From: CAZTDU01 sp964617355
Lineage (GTDB): Bacteria; Pseudomonadota; Gammaproteobacteria; Burkholderiales; SG8-39
Length of the DNA stretch: 64,000 nt
Direction of reading: 5' to 3'
Assembly (NCBI GenBank): GCA_964617355.1
Contig: CAZTXP010000056.1
Location: 1-64,000 of the forward strand
In this document: one piece after another, positions 8,383-16,468 of the stretch
Layout of the letters: every line of letters begins with the position of its first letter
How positions within the stretch are numbered: the first letter of the stretch is position 1
Position numbers and translations under genes: made by a program
The notes under the pieces: model-generated
Seen by the model: the letters and a program-made list of their open reading frames with translations, nothing else
Databases searched by the model: none
What the model was told of the DNA's origin: nothing

Positions 8383-9120
8383 ATGAGCGGCACGTCGAGC
8401 TTCTCGGGCCTGGAGCCCGCGGCGATCCCCGAGCACTACGCCAACGACCTCGAGCGCTTCTTCTACGAGAACCGCGGGCGCCCGCTGCTGAAGTGGAAGC
8501 ACTACTTCGAGGTCTACGAGCGGCACCTGTCCCGCTATCGCGGGCGCGCGCCCACGATGGTCGAGATCGGCGTGTTCAAGGGCGGCTCGCTGATGATGTG
8601 GCGGGACTACTTCGGCCCCCGCGCGGCGATCTGGGGCGTGGACATCTCCGCCGAGGTCGAGGCGATGCGCGCCGAGGGCTTCGGCATCCTGGTCGGCGAC
8701 CAGGCCGACCCCGCATTCCTCGAGCGCCTGCGGCGCGAGGTCCCGCGTCCCGACATCCTGATCGACGATGGCGGCCATCGCATGGAGCAGCAGATCGCCA
8801 CCTTCGACGCACTCTTCGCATGGATCGCGGACGACGGCGTCTACATCTGCGAGGACCTGCACACCAGCTACTGGAGCGACTTCGGCGGCGGCCACCGCGC
8901 GCCGGGCTCGTACATCGAGTACAGCAAGCGCTGGATCGACGCGCTCAACGCCTGGCATTCGCGCGAGGCGTCGCTGCAGGTGGACGAGGTGACGCGCCGG
9001 GCGTGGTCGCTGCACTACTACGACAGCATGCTGGTGATCGAGAAGCGCCTCATGCAGCCGCCCGAGTCGCTGCGCTCGTGGTCGGACGGCGTGTACCGGA
9101 AGATTCTGGCGACTCGCTAG
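8383..9120 (+). CDS. Class I SAM-dependent methyltransferase (CmcI/MycE-like)
   Basis: A 245-aa cytoplasmic protein. The SAM-binding glycine motif is MVEIGVFKGGSLMMW, followed by an acidic strand end WGVDIS and the motif PDILIDDGGH, which in this family binds metal or substrate. ICEDLHTSYW and SLHYYDSMLVIEKR follow. This set is typical of sugar or antibiotic O-methyltransferases such as MycE and of CmcI-like proteins. Its stop lies on the same CTAG as the stop of the convergent glycosyltransferase-like gene. It may modify the product of the flanking transferases, but that is inferred from position only. Confidence 0.82.
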   Translation: MSGTSSFSGLEPAAIPEHYANDLERFFYENRGRPLLKWKHYFEVYERHLSRYRGRAPTMVEIGVFKGGSLMMWRDYFGPRAAIWGVDISAEVEAMRAEGFGILVGDQADPAFLERLRREVPRPDILIDDGGHRMEQQIATFDALFAWIADDGVYICEDLHTSYWSDFGGGHRAPGSYIEYSKRWIDALNAWHSREASLQVDEVTRRAWSLHYYDSMLVIEKRLMQPPESLRSWSDGVYRKILATR

Positions 9121-10268
9121 GCGGCCTGCAGGGCGCGGCGCCACTTCGCGCCGACCGCCGCCGGCGAAAAGCGCGCATCCAGCACGGCCTGCCCGGCCGC
9201 GACGCGCGCCCGCGCCTCCAGCGGATGGGCCAGCGCCCAGTCGAGGCCCTCCGAGAGATCGTCCCCCACCCAGGCGTAGCCCTCGAGTTCACGGTATGAA
9301 GGGATCGGCGAGGCGATCGCGAGGCGCCCGCCGCGGATCGCCTCGACGAGGCGGTTGTGCGACTTCGCCGACAGCCACGCGCTCGCGGTGTCCTGCGGCA
9401 GGAGGACGAGGTCGCACTCGTCGATCGCGCGCAGCGTGGCCTCCGGGCTCCACGCCACGAACCTCGTCGAGAGCCGGGGATTGGCCGCGACGAGCTTCGC
9501 CAGCAGGGGCGCGACGAGCGGCGCCTCGCGTTCGGCGGCGGCGACGAATTCGAGCGCGAGCGGTCGGCCGCGCGCGCGTTCCATGAGCGCGACCAGCCCT
9601 GCCTCGACGGCCGCGGCGTTCGACTTCATCAGGTTGCCGAACCAGAGCAGGCGCGGCACGTCCCCATACGTATCGCGCGGCGGATTGGATCTCGGGCTCT
9701 CCCAGGGATCCTCGATCACGCGGATGCCGCGTGCCGCGACGGGCGCGAGCTGCGCGCGCAGCGATTCGCACGGCACGACCAGTTCGCAGTGTCGGACGAG
9801 CGCGGCCTGGTACTCCGCGAGGAAGGGCTCGCCCATCGGGCCGGCCATGGCCCCGAGGTCGTCGGAGAGGTCGGCGAGCAGGCGCATTCGGCCGGCGTTC
9901 TCCTCGACCCACGCTAGCAGCGCGCGCGCGGCGTCCTGCCGGCGCGTCAGCACGTTGCTTGCGATCTTGCCGATGACCACGGCCACCGGTTCGCCGAGCG
10001 CCTCGAGTCCGGGATGCGCGAGCAGGTAGTCCAGCGGCAGGACGCAGGCGCGCAGCGACGCCGACAGTTCGCGTCCCGGGATCTCGACGCGCAGGCGGGT
10101 GCTCGCGAGCAGCGATCGCGGCTGGTCCTGCGGGTCGAGCCACCGCAGCGGCTCGGCGCTGGTCACGAAGGCCGCGAAGGGTTCGCGGGCGGGCGTCGGC
10201 GCTGGCGGGGCGGCCGGCTGCGCCCGCTCGCGGGAGGCGAAGATCGAACGCAGGACACGGCCGAGCAT
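9117..10268 (-). CDS. Glycosyltransferase-like protein (paralogue B)
   Basis: A 383-aa paralogue of the protein at 5290-6402. Shared blocks are LRVEIPGRELS, LLADLSDDLGAM, PFLAEYQAALVRHCELVVPCESLR, VIEDPWES, LLWFGNL, ECDLVLLPQD and KSHNRLVEAIRGGRLAIASPIPSY. The ATG at 10268 is taken as the start because coding similarity to the paralogue begins soon after it and the upstream reading frame runs antisense into the divergent gene. There is no signal peptide. The precise transferase activity is unknown. Confidence 0.7.
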   Translation of the reverse strand: MLGRVLRSIFASRERAQPAAPPAPTPAREPFAAFVTSAEPLRWLDPQDQPRSLLASTRLRVEIPGRELSASLRACVLPLDYLLAHPGLEALGEPVAVVIGKIASNVLTRRQDAARALLAWVEENAGRMRLLADLSDDLGAMAGPMGEPFLAEYQAALVRHCELVVPCESLRAQLAPVAARGIRVIEDPWESPRSNPPRDTYGDVPRLLWFGNLMKSNAAAVEAGLVALMERARGRPLALEFVAAAEREAPLVAPLLAKLVAANPRLSTRFVAWSPEATLRAIDECDLVLLPQDTASAWLSAKSHNRLVEAIRGGRLAIASPIPSYRELEGYAWVGDDLSEGLDWALAHPLEARARVAAGQAVLDARFSPAAVGAKWRRALQAA

Positions 10269-10325
10269 GCGGGTCCGGGGGGATCGGGGAGGCGAACCCA
10301 GTTTACCGGAAGGCCCTCGCGCGCC

Positions 10326-10355
10326 TTGACGCCGTCGCCGTGCTGCGCCGACAAT
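10326..10355 (+). promoter_or_regulatory. Sigma-70-type promoter for the 10.4–15.8 kb operon
   Basis: TTGACG (10326-10331), an 18-base spacer and GACAAT (10350-10355) lie about 30 bases before the first start codon. A short dyad TAAC-N6-GTTA at 10356-10369 sits at the expected transcription start and could be a repressor operator. This is inferred from sequence pattern only. Confidence 0.5.
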
Positions 10356-10385
10356 TAACGAACTGGTTACAAAGCGGCATCGGAC

Positions 10386-11726
10386 ATGGGCGCGCCGCGC
10401 TTTCGCATCCTTTCCCTCGAATTCCTCGAACGCGACGTGCGCCTGCGCATGCCGTTCCGCTTCGGCATCGTCACGCTGACCGAGTCGCCGCAGTGCTTCG
10501 TGCGCGCGCGCATCCGGCTCGCGAACGGCATCGAGGCCGAGGGCGCGTCGGCCGAGCTGCTGGCGCCGAAGTGGTTCGACAAGGATCCGGCATTGTCGAA
10601 CGAGGACAACTACGAGCAGCTGCGCGCGTCGCTGTGCAGCGCCCGCGACGACTACCTCGCGGGCGGCGAGGACACCGCCTGGGGCCACTTCCTTGCGCAT
10701 CGACGCAGCGGACTGGTCGCCTCATACGGGCCGGCGGAGATCGACCGCGCGGTGCTGGACGCGCTTTGCCGCGCGCTCGGCGTCTCGTTCTACGAGGCGG
10801 TGCGCCGCAACGCGATCGGCGCCACCGACTTCGAAGGCATGGCGATGCCGGAGTTTCTCGCCGGGCTCGCGCCATCGACGCGCCTTGCCGCGCGGCATAC
10901 GGTGGGCCTGGTCGACCCGATCACGCGCGCGGATCTCGCGTCGCCGGTGGGCGACGGCCTGCCCGAGACGCTGGAGGACGTGGTCGCCGCCTACGGGCAG
11001 CGCTACTTCAAGCTGAAGGTCGGCGGCGACCTCGAAGCGGATCTCGTACGGCTCGCAGCGATCGCCTCGGTGCTCGACCGCATCGACGGCCCCTACTGGT
11101 CGTCGCTCGACGGCAACGAGCAGTACGAGGACATGGACGGCGTGGTCGAACTGTGGCGCCGCATGAAGGCCGATCCGCGGCTGGCGAAGATGGTCGACGG
11201 CATCCTCTTCATCGAGCAGCCGGTGAAGCGCCAGCACGCGCTGGAGAAGCCGGTGCGCGGCATCGACAAGCCGGTGATCATCGACGAATCCGACGATTCG
11301 CTGGACGCCTTCCCGCGGGCGAAGGCGCTGGGCTACCTCGGCGTGTCGTCCAAGACCTGCAAGGGACTGTACAAGTCGCTCGTCAATCGAGCACGCTGCG
11401 CACTGTGGGGGCCGCAATACCTGATGTCGGGCGAGGATCTCACCATCCAGCCGGGCCTTGCGCTGCAGCAGGACCTCGCGCTCGTCTCGCTGCTCGGCCT
11501 CACGCACGTCGAGCGCAACGGGCATCATTACGTGAACGGCATGTCCGGGTTGCCGCGCGGGGAGCAGGAGGCATTCCTCGCTGCCCATCCGGACCTCTAC
11601 GAAGAGAGCCACGGCGCGGTGCGCGTGAAGCTGCGCGACGGGATGCTCGACATCGCGTCGCTCGGTTGCCCGGGTTACGCGTCGGCGGCGATGCCGGACT
11701 GGGATTCGATGAGGAGGATGACGTGA
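10386..11726 (+). CDS. Enolase-superfamily enzyme (mandelate racemase/muconate cycloisomerase-like)
   Basis: A 446-aa protein likely to act on an acid sugar or other carboxylate by proton abstraction next to a Mg2+-bound carboxylate. Superfamily residues appear in order: YFKLKVGG with the KxK pair, SLDGNEQY (first acidic ligand), ILFIEQP (second), VIIDESDD (third) and SSKTCKG at the next strand. It is longer than the usual 370 aa, with a C-terminal extension after YVNGMSGL. It heads an operon coupled by a GTGA overlap to a Bug receptor. Likely role: dehydratase or racemase at the start of the pathway. Substrate unknown. Confidence 0.82.
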   Translation: MGAPRFRILSLEFLERDVRLRMPFRFGIVTLTESPQCFVRARIRLANGIEAEGASAELLAPKWFDKDPALSNEDNYEQLRASLCSARDDYLAGGEDTAWGHFLAHRRSGLVASYGPAEIDRAVLDALCRALGVSFYEAVRRNAIGATDFEGMAMPEFLAGLAPSTRLAARHTVGLVDPITRADLASPVGDGLPETLEDVVAAYGQRYFKLKVGGDLEADLVRLAAIASVLDRIDGPYWSSLDGNEQYEDMDGVVELWRRMKADPRLAKMVDGILFIEQPVKRQHALEKPVRGIDKPVIIDESDDSLDAFPRAKALGYLGVSSKTCKGLYKSLVNRARCALWGPQYLMSGEDLTIQPGLALQQDLALVSLLGLTHVERNGHHYVNGMSGLPRGEQEAFLAAHPDLYEESHGAVRVKLRDGMLDIASLGCPGYASAAMPDWDSMRRMT

Positions 11727-12676
11727 AGAAACTGCTCGCGGGCCTTGCGCTCGCATTCGCCGCCGCGACCGGTGGCGCGCAACCTTTCCCGGCCAAGCCG
11801 GTGACGCTGCTGATCACCTTCCCGGCGGGCGGCCCGACAGACGTCGCGGGGCGGGCATTGGCGGAAGCGACCTCGAAGTACCTCGGCCAGCCCGTCGTCG
11901 TCGAGAACCGTCCCGGCGCGACCGGCACGCTCGGCGCGGCGGCGCTCGTGAACGCCCGGCCCGACGGCTACACGCTCAGCATGATCCCCGTGACCGCGCT
12001 GCGCCTGCCGCACATGGAGAACGTCTCCTTCGACCCGGTGAAGGACATCGGCTACGTGATCGGCGTCTCCGGCTACGTGTTCGCGGTCATCGTGCGCGCG
12101 GATGCGCCCTGGAAGAACATGGCCGAACTGCTCGCGTACGCCAAGGCGAACCCGGACAAGGTGAGCTACGGCTCGCACGGCATCGGCGGCTCGGTGCACC
12201 TAGCGATGGAGGAACTCGCGTCCGCGCAGGGCGGCATCAAGTTCAACCACGTGCCGTACAAGGGCAGCGCCGACATGCTGACCGGCGTGCTCGGCGGGCA
12301 CATCAACGTCGCGGTCGACTCCACCGGCGCGATCCCTCACGTCGCGAGCGGCAAGCTGCGCGCGCTCGCCGTGTTCACCGAGCAGCGCACGCCGGTGTGG
12401 CCCGACGTGCCGACGCTGAAGGAGCTCGGCTACGGCATCGTCTCGATCAGCCCCTATGGCATCGGCGTCCCGGCGGCGACGCCGCCGGCGGTGGTGAAGG
12501 TCCTGCACGACGCGTTCAAGAAGGGCCTCGAAGACCCGATCCACCTGAAGACGCTGGAGAAGTACAACCAGCCGACGTGGTACCTCTCGAGCGAGGACTA
12601 CACGCGCTACGCCCGCGAGCAGTTCGAGCGCGAGCGCAAGATCATCGAGCGGCTCGGGCTCGCGAAGAAGAAATGA
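11723..12676 (+). CDS. Bug-family TTT substrate-binding protein
   Basis: Periplasmic receptor (317 aa). The GTG start at 11723 overlaps the previous stop and is preceded by GAGGAGG, which decides the start. A signal peptide of about 19 residues ends at GGAQ. Landmarks are FPAKPVTLLITFPAGGPTD, VVVENRPGATGT, RPDGYTL and HVPYKGSADM. The Lys/Arg-rich tail ERLGLAKKK is unusual for the family. Placement between an enolase-superfamily enzyme and a Gfo/Idh dehydrogenase suggests its ligand is the substrate of that pathway. Confidence 0.93.
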   Translation: MKKLLAGLALAFAAATGGAQPFPAKPVTLLITFPAGGPTDVAGRALAEATSKYLGQPVVVENRPGATGTLGAAALVNARPDGYTLSMIPVTALRLPHMENVSFDPVKDIGYVIGVSGYVFAVIVRADAPWKNMAELLAYAKANPDKVSYGSHGIGGSVHLAMEELASAQGGIKFNHVPYKGSADMLTGVLGGHINVAVDSTGAIPHVASGKLRALAVFTEQRTPVWPDVPTLKELGYGIVSISPYGIGVPAATPPAVVKVLHDAFKKGLEDPIHLKTLEKYNQPTWYLSSEDYTRYAREQFERERKIIERLGLAKKK

Positions 12677-12687
12677 AAGGCGGCACC

Positions 12688-13851
12688 ATGAAGCAGCGAC
12701 GCATCGGCATCATCATGAACGGCGTGACCGGGCGCATGGGCACCAACCAGCACCTCGTGCGCTCGATCCTCGAGATCCGCAAGCAGGGCGGGGTGCGGCT
12801 GAAGAACGGCACGCGGCTCGTGCCCGATCCGATCCTCGTCGGCCGCAATGCCGACAAGGTCTCCTCGCTCGCGAAGGCGCACGGCATCGAGCGCTGGACG
12901 ACGAACCTCGATCGCGCGCTGCGCGACCCGAAGGACGAGCTCTTCTTCGACGCTGCGTCCACGCAGCTGCGGCCGACGCTGCTCAAGCGCGCGATCGCCG
13001 CCGGCAAGCATGTCTACTGCGAGAAGCCGGTCGCCACCACCCTCGCGGAAGCGATGAGCCTCTACAAGGCGGCGAGGAAGGCCGGCATCAAGCACGGCGT
13101 GGTGCAGGACAAGCTCTGGCTGCCGGGCCTGCTGAAGCTCAAGGCCCTGCGCGACAGCGGCTTCTTCGGCCGCATCCTGTCGGTGCGCGGCGAGTTCGGC
13201 TACTGGGTGTTCGAGGGCGATCCGTCCACCGGACTCACGCCGGCGCAGCGCCCGTCGTGGAACTACCGCACCGCGGATGGCGGCGGGATCATCCTCGACA
13301 TGCTGTGCCACTGGCGCTACGTGCTGGACAACCTCTTCGGCGAGGTCGAGTCGGTGTCGTGCCTCGGCGCGACGCACATCCCGTATCGCTGGGACGAGGA
13401 CGGCCGCAAGTACAAGGCCACCGCCGACGATTCGGCCTACGCCACGCTGCAGCTGAAGGGCGGCGTGGTCGCGCACTTCAACTCCAGCTGGTCCGTGCGC
13501 GTGCGGCGCGACGACCTGCTCACGCTGCAGGTCGACGGCACGCACGGCTCGGCGGTCGCCGGCCTGCGCCGCTGCTTCACGCAGTCGCGCGTCAACACGC
13601 CGAAGCCCGTCTGGAACCCGGATATCCCCCAGCCGATCGACTTCCATGCCGGCTGGCAGGAGGTGCCCGACAACATCGCCTACGACAACGCGTTCAAGGC
13701 GCAGTGGGAACTCTTCCTGCGCCACGTCGCGGGCGAAGGCAGCTTCCGCTGGAACCTGCTCGAGGGCGCGAAGGGCGTGCAGCTCGCCGAGTCCGCGCTC
13801 AGGAGCTGGAAGCAGCGCAAGTGGATCGACCTGCCGGGCATCAAGCCGTGA
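12688..13851 (+). CDS. Gfo/Idh/MocA-family NAD(P)-dependent dehydrogenase
   Basis: A 387-aa oxidoreductase expected to oxidise or reduce a hydroxyl/keto group on a sugar, polyol or sugar acid. The N-terminal nucleotide fold carries IIMNGVTGRMG. The family catalytic motif EKPV is at residues 112-115 (VYCEKPVATTL), and DGGGIILDMLCHW supplies the active-site Asp/His region. ATG 12688 has AAAGG seven bases upstream. An in-frame ATG at 12673 overlapping the previous stop is also possible and would add five residues. The next gene overlaps by four bases. Confidence 0.87.
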   Translation: MKQRRIGIIMNGVTGRMGTNQHLVRSILEIRKQGGVRLKNGTRLVPDPILVGRNADKVSSLAKAHGIERWTTNLDRALRDPKDELFFDAASTQLRPTLLKRAIAAGKHVYCEKPVATTLAEAMSLYKAARKAGIKHGVVQDKLWLPGLLKLKALRDSGFFGRILSVRGEFGYWVFEGDPSTGLTPAQRPSWNYRTADGGGIILDMLCHWRYVLDNLFGEVESVSCLGATHIPYRWDEDGRKYKATADDSAYATLQLKGGVVAHFNSSWSVRVRRDDLLTLQVDGTHGSAVAGLRRCFTQSRVNTPKPVWNPDIPQPIDFHAGWQEVPDNIAYDNAFKAQWELFLRHVAGEGSFRWNLLEGAKGVQLAESALRSWKQRKWIDLPGIKP

Positions 13852-15023
13852 AGCGCGACGCGATCCAGACCATCACCCTGCCCGCAGCGGACGGCAGGCT
13901 CGAGCCGTACCAGGTGAGGGCGCCGCGCGCGTTCGCGAAGCCTTCGCGCCCGTTCACCCGGCAGGCGCTCGCGGCCGCGCACGTGGTCGCCGACCCGCTG
14001 TCGGCGAAGGAGCCGTGGCTCGAGGCTGCGATCGACTGGGACGCGACGGTCGCGTATCGCCGTCACCTGTGGAGCTGGGGCTTCGGCGTCGCCGAGTCCA
14101 TGGACACCGCGCAGCGCGGCATGGGACTCGACTGGACCAACTCGCTGGAGCTCATTCGCCGCACGCTCGACGCGGCCAAGGACGTCCCCGGCGCGCGCGT
14201 CGCGTCGGGCGCCGGTACCGACCACATCCAGCCCGACCCGGACCGGTCCATCGCCGACGTGATTGCGGCCTACGAGGAGCAGATCGAGGCGATCGAGAAG
14301 CTCGGCGGCCGTATCATCCTGATGGCGAGCCGCGCGCTCGTGGCGTCGGCCCGCTCCCCGGACGCCTACGGCCTCGTCTACGACCGCCTGCTCTCGCAGG
14401 TGAAGGAGCCGGTGATCATCCACTGGCTGGGCGAGATGTTCGACCCGGCGCTCGCCGGCTACTGGGGCCACGACGACCACCACGAGGCGATGAAGGTCTG
14501 CGCCGACGTGCTCCGCCGCAACGCGTCCAAGGTCGACGGCATCAAGGTGTCGCTGCTCGACAAGGACAAGGAAGTCACGCTCCGTCGGATGCTTCCGAAG
14601 GGCGTGCGCATGTACACGGGTGACGACTTCAACTTCGCCGAGCTGATCGAGGGCGACGAGCAGGGCTACTCGGATGCGCTGCTCGGCATCTTCGACTCGA
14701 TCGCTCCGGCCGCGTCCGCCGCGCTCGGCGCGCTCGCGGCGGGCGACAAGGCGAGCTACCACGAGCTGCTCGCGCCGACGGTGCCGCTGTCGCGCCACAT
14801 CTTCAAGGCCCCGACGCGCTTCTACAAGACCGGCGTGGTGTTCATGGCCTGGCTGAACGGCCACCAGGACCACTTCGTCATGGTCGGCGGCCAGCAGAGC
14901 ACGAGGAGCGTGCTGCATTTCGCCGAGCTCTTCCGGCTGGCGGACGCGGCCGGGCTGTTGCAGGACCCGGAGTTCGCCTGCCGCCGCATGAAGCAGTTCC
15001 TGACGGTGAACGGCGTTGCCTGA
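13848..15023 (+). CDS. DUF993 family, DHDPS-like aldolase candidate
   Basis: A 391-aa protein of the DUF993 family, which is distantly related to class I dihydrodipicolinate-synthase/N-acetylneuraminate-lyase TIM barrels. The strand motif VDGIKVSLLD puts Lys233 where those enzymes form the Schiff base. VIIHWLGEMFDP and GVRMYTGDDFNFAEL match other barrel strands. The GTG start overlaps the preceding stop. In an operon with a dehydratase-like enzyme, a dehydrogenase and an isomerase, a retro-aldol or dehydratase step on a keto-acid is a reasonable guess. It is not demonstrated for the family. Confidence 0.78.
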   Translation: MKRDAIQTITLPAADGRLEPYQVRAPRAFAKPSRPFTRQALAAAHVVADPLSAKEPWLEAAIDWDATVAYRRHLWSWGFGVAESMDTAQRGMGLDWTNSLELIRRTLDAAKDVPGARVASGAGTDHIQPDPDRSIADVIAAYEEQIEAIEKLGGRIILMASRALVASARSPDAYGLVYDRLLSQVKEPVIIHWLGEMFDPALAGYWGHDDHHEAMKVCADVLRRNASKVDGIKVSLLDKDKEVTLRRMLPKGVRMYTGDDFNFAELIEGDEQGYSDALLGIFDSIAPAASAALGALAAGDKASYHELLAPTVPLSRHIFKAPTRFYKTGVVFMAWLNGHQDHFVMVGGQQSTRSVLHFAELFRLADAAGLLQDPEFACRRMKQFLTVNGVA

Positions 15024-15849
15024 TCCGGCGAAGCTCGCGCTCAACCAGATCACCACCAAGCGCTGGTCGCTCGCCGAGGCGATCGACGGCTGCGTGCGCC
15101 ATGGCGTGCGCGGCATCTCGGTGTGGCGCGACAAGCTCGCCGAGATGGGCGTGCAGCCCGCCGCGCGCGCGCTGAAGGACGCCGGGTTGGCGGTCACCGG
15201 CCTGTGCCGCGGCGGCATGTTCACCTACGCGGACGACAAGGGCCGGGGCGCGAGCCGCGACGACAATGCGCGCGCGGTGGACGAAGCCGCCGCGATCGGC
15301 GCGCGTTGCCTCGTGCTCGTCGTCGGCGGGCTCGCGCCCGGCTCCAGGGACATCGCTGGCGCGCGCGAGCAGGTGAAGGAGGGCATCGCGGCGATGCTCG
15401 AGCGCGCGAGGGCGGCCAAGCTGCCGCTCGCGATCGAGCCGCTGCATCCGATGCAGGCACCCGACCGCGCCTGCGTGAACACGCTCGACCAGGCGCTCGA
15501 CCTCTGCGAAGCGCTCGATCCCGCGCGCACCGGCGCGATCGGCGTCGCGGTCGACGTCTACCACGTGTGGTGGGATCCGAACCTCGAGCGCGCGATCCGT
15601 CGTGCCGGCAAGGATCGACTTCTGGGCTACCACCTGTGCGACTGGCTGGTGCCGACGCGCGACACCGCGTTCGACCGCGGCATGATGGGCGACGGCGTGA
15701 TCGACCTGCCGCGCATCCGCGGGTTCATGGAATCCGCGGGCTACGAAGGGATGCACGAGGTGGAGCTGTTCTCCGCCGAGGACTGGTGGAAGCGCGACCC
15801 CGACGAGGTCATGCGCATCCTCAAGGAGCGCTACGCCGCCTGTTGTTGA
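15016..15849 (+). CDS. Sugar phosphate isomerase/epimerase-like TIM barrel
   Basis: A 277-aa xylose-isomerase-like barrel. Metal-site motifs in order: AIEPLHPM, VAVDVYHVWWDP, LLGYHLCDW and MHEVELFS. The only start that keeps the N-terminal strand LALNQITTKRWSL is TTG at 15016, overlapping the previous stop by eight bases, so translation is coupled. It probably isomerises the sugar, inosose or keto-sugar intermediate of this operon. It is only a distant relative of the isomerase at 431. Confidence 0.82.
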   Translation: MPDPAKLALNQITTKRWSLAEAIDGCVRHGVRGISVWRDKLAEMGVQPAARALKDAGLAVTGLCRGGMFTYADDKGRGASRDDNARAVDEAAAIGARCLVLVVGGLAPGSRDIAGAREQVKEGIAAMLERARAAKLPLAIEPLHPMQAPDRACVNTLDQALDLCEALDPARTGAIGVAVDVYHVWWDPNLERAIRRAGKDRLLGYHLCDWLVPTRDTAFDRGMMGDGVIDLPRIRGFMESAGYEGMHEVELFSAEDWWKRDPDEVMRILKERYAACC

Positions 15850-15947
15850 GGCCTGTCGCCGTCAAGCGACATCGGGTGCGTGACCTGGTTCCTCCCGCGG
15901 CGTCCGCGCCTGCGTTACTCTCGCAAGACTTCGATGGAGGATCTTCC

Positions 15948-16418
15948 ATGCGCTTTGCTCTCGTCATCGCCGCCATGCTCGTCGCCGTCCCGGTCCATGC
16001 CCAGAACAAGGGCGATCCGCTGGAGCGCGGATCGGGCAACCAGGCCTTCCGCGCGCTCGACAAGAATGGCGACGGCTTCGTCACGCGGCAGGAGGCGGCG
16101 GCGGACGCGGATCTCGCCAAGGAGTTCGGCGCGGCCGACAGCAACGGCGACGGGCGGCTCAGCGAGGCCGAGTTCGTGAAGTACTACCAGGCGCGCGACA
16201 AGCAGTACGTCGACGACTCCGCGATCACGACGAAGATCAAGGCGCTGCTCTTGAAGGAGAAGGGCATTCCATCCACCGACATCTCGGTGGTGACCTCCAA
16301 GGGGCGGGTCCAGCTCTCCGGCTTCGTGCCCTCGGCCGACATCGTCTCGCGCGCCGGCCGCATTGCCGCGGGCGTGGACGGCGTCAAGACCGTCCAGAAC
16401 AACCTCAGAATCAAGTAG
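15948..16418 (+). CDS. Exported EF-hand + BON domain protein
   Basis: A 156-aa secreted protein. Residues 1-19 form a signal peptide (ending VHAQ). Two EF-hand loops follow, DKNGDGFVTRQE and DSNGDGRLSEAE, with good Ca2+ ligand spacing. The C-terminal half is a BON domain (DDSAITTKIKALLL, ISVVTSKGRVQLSGFV, ..VDGVKTVQNNL) of the OsmY type, which associates with phospholipid membranes. A GGAGG site precedes the start at 15948. It is likely a periplasmic, calcium-responsive envelope protein. The combination of EF-hand and BON in one short protein is uncommon. Confidence 0.85.
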   Translation: MRFALVIAAMLVAVPVHAQNKGDPLERGSGNQAFRALDKNGDGFVTRQEAAADADLAKEFGAADSNGDGRLSEAEFVKYYQARDKQYVDDSAITTKIKALLLKEKGIPSTDISVVTSKGRVQLSGFVPSADIVSRAGRIAAGVDGVKTVQNNLRIK

Positions 16419-16421
16419 GGA

Positions 16422-16448
16422 ACGAGGGGACGCTGCGCTTCCCCTCGT
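16422..16448. terminator. Hairpin between convergent genes, likely bidirectional terminator
   Basis: A perfect 9-bp stem pairs ACGAGGGGA (16422-16430) with TCCCCTCGT (16440-16448) around a 9-base loop, just after the stop of the EF-hand/BON gene and facing the alpha/beta hydrolase. There is no T tract, so termination efficiency is uncertain. Confidence 0.5.
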
Positions 16449-16468
16449 GCACCCCTCGCAAGAAAGTT

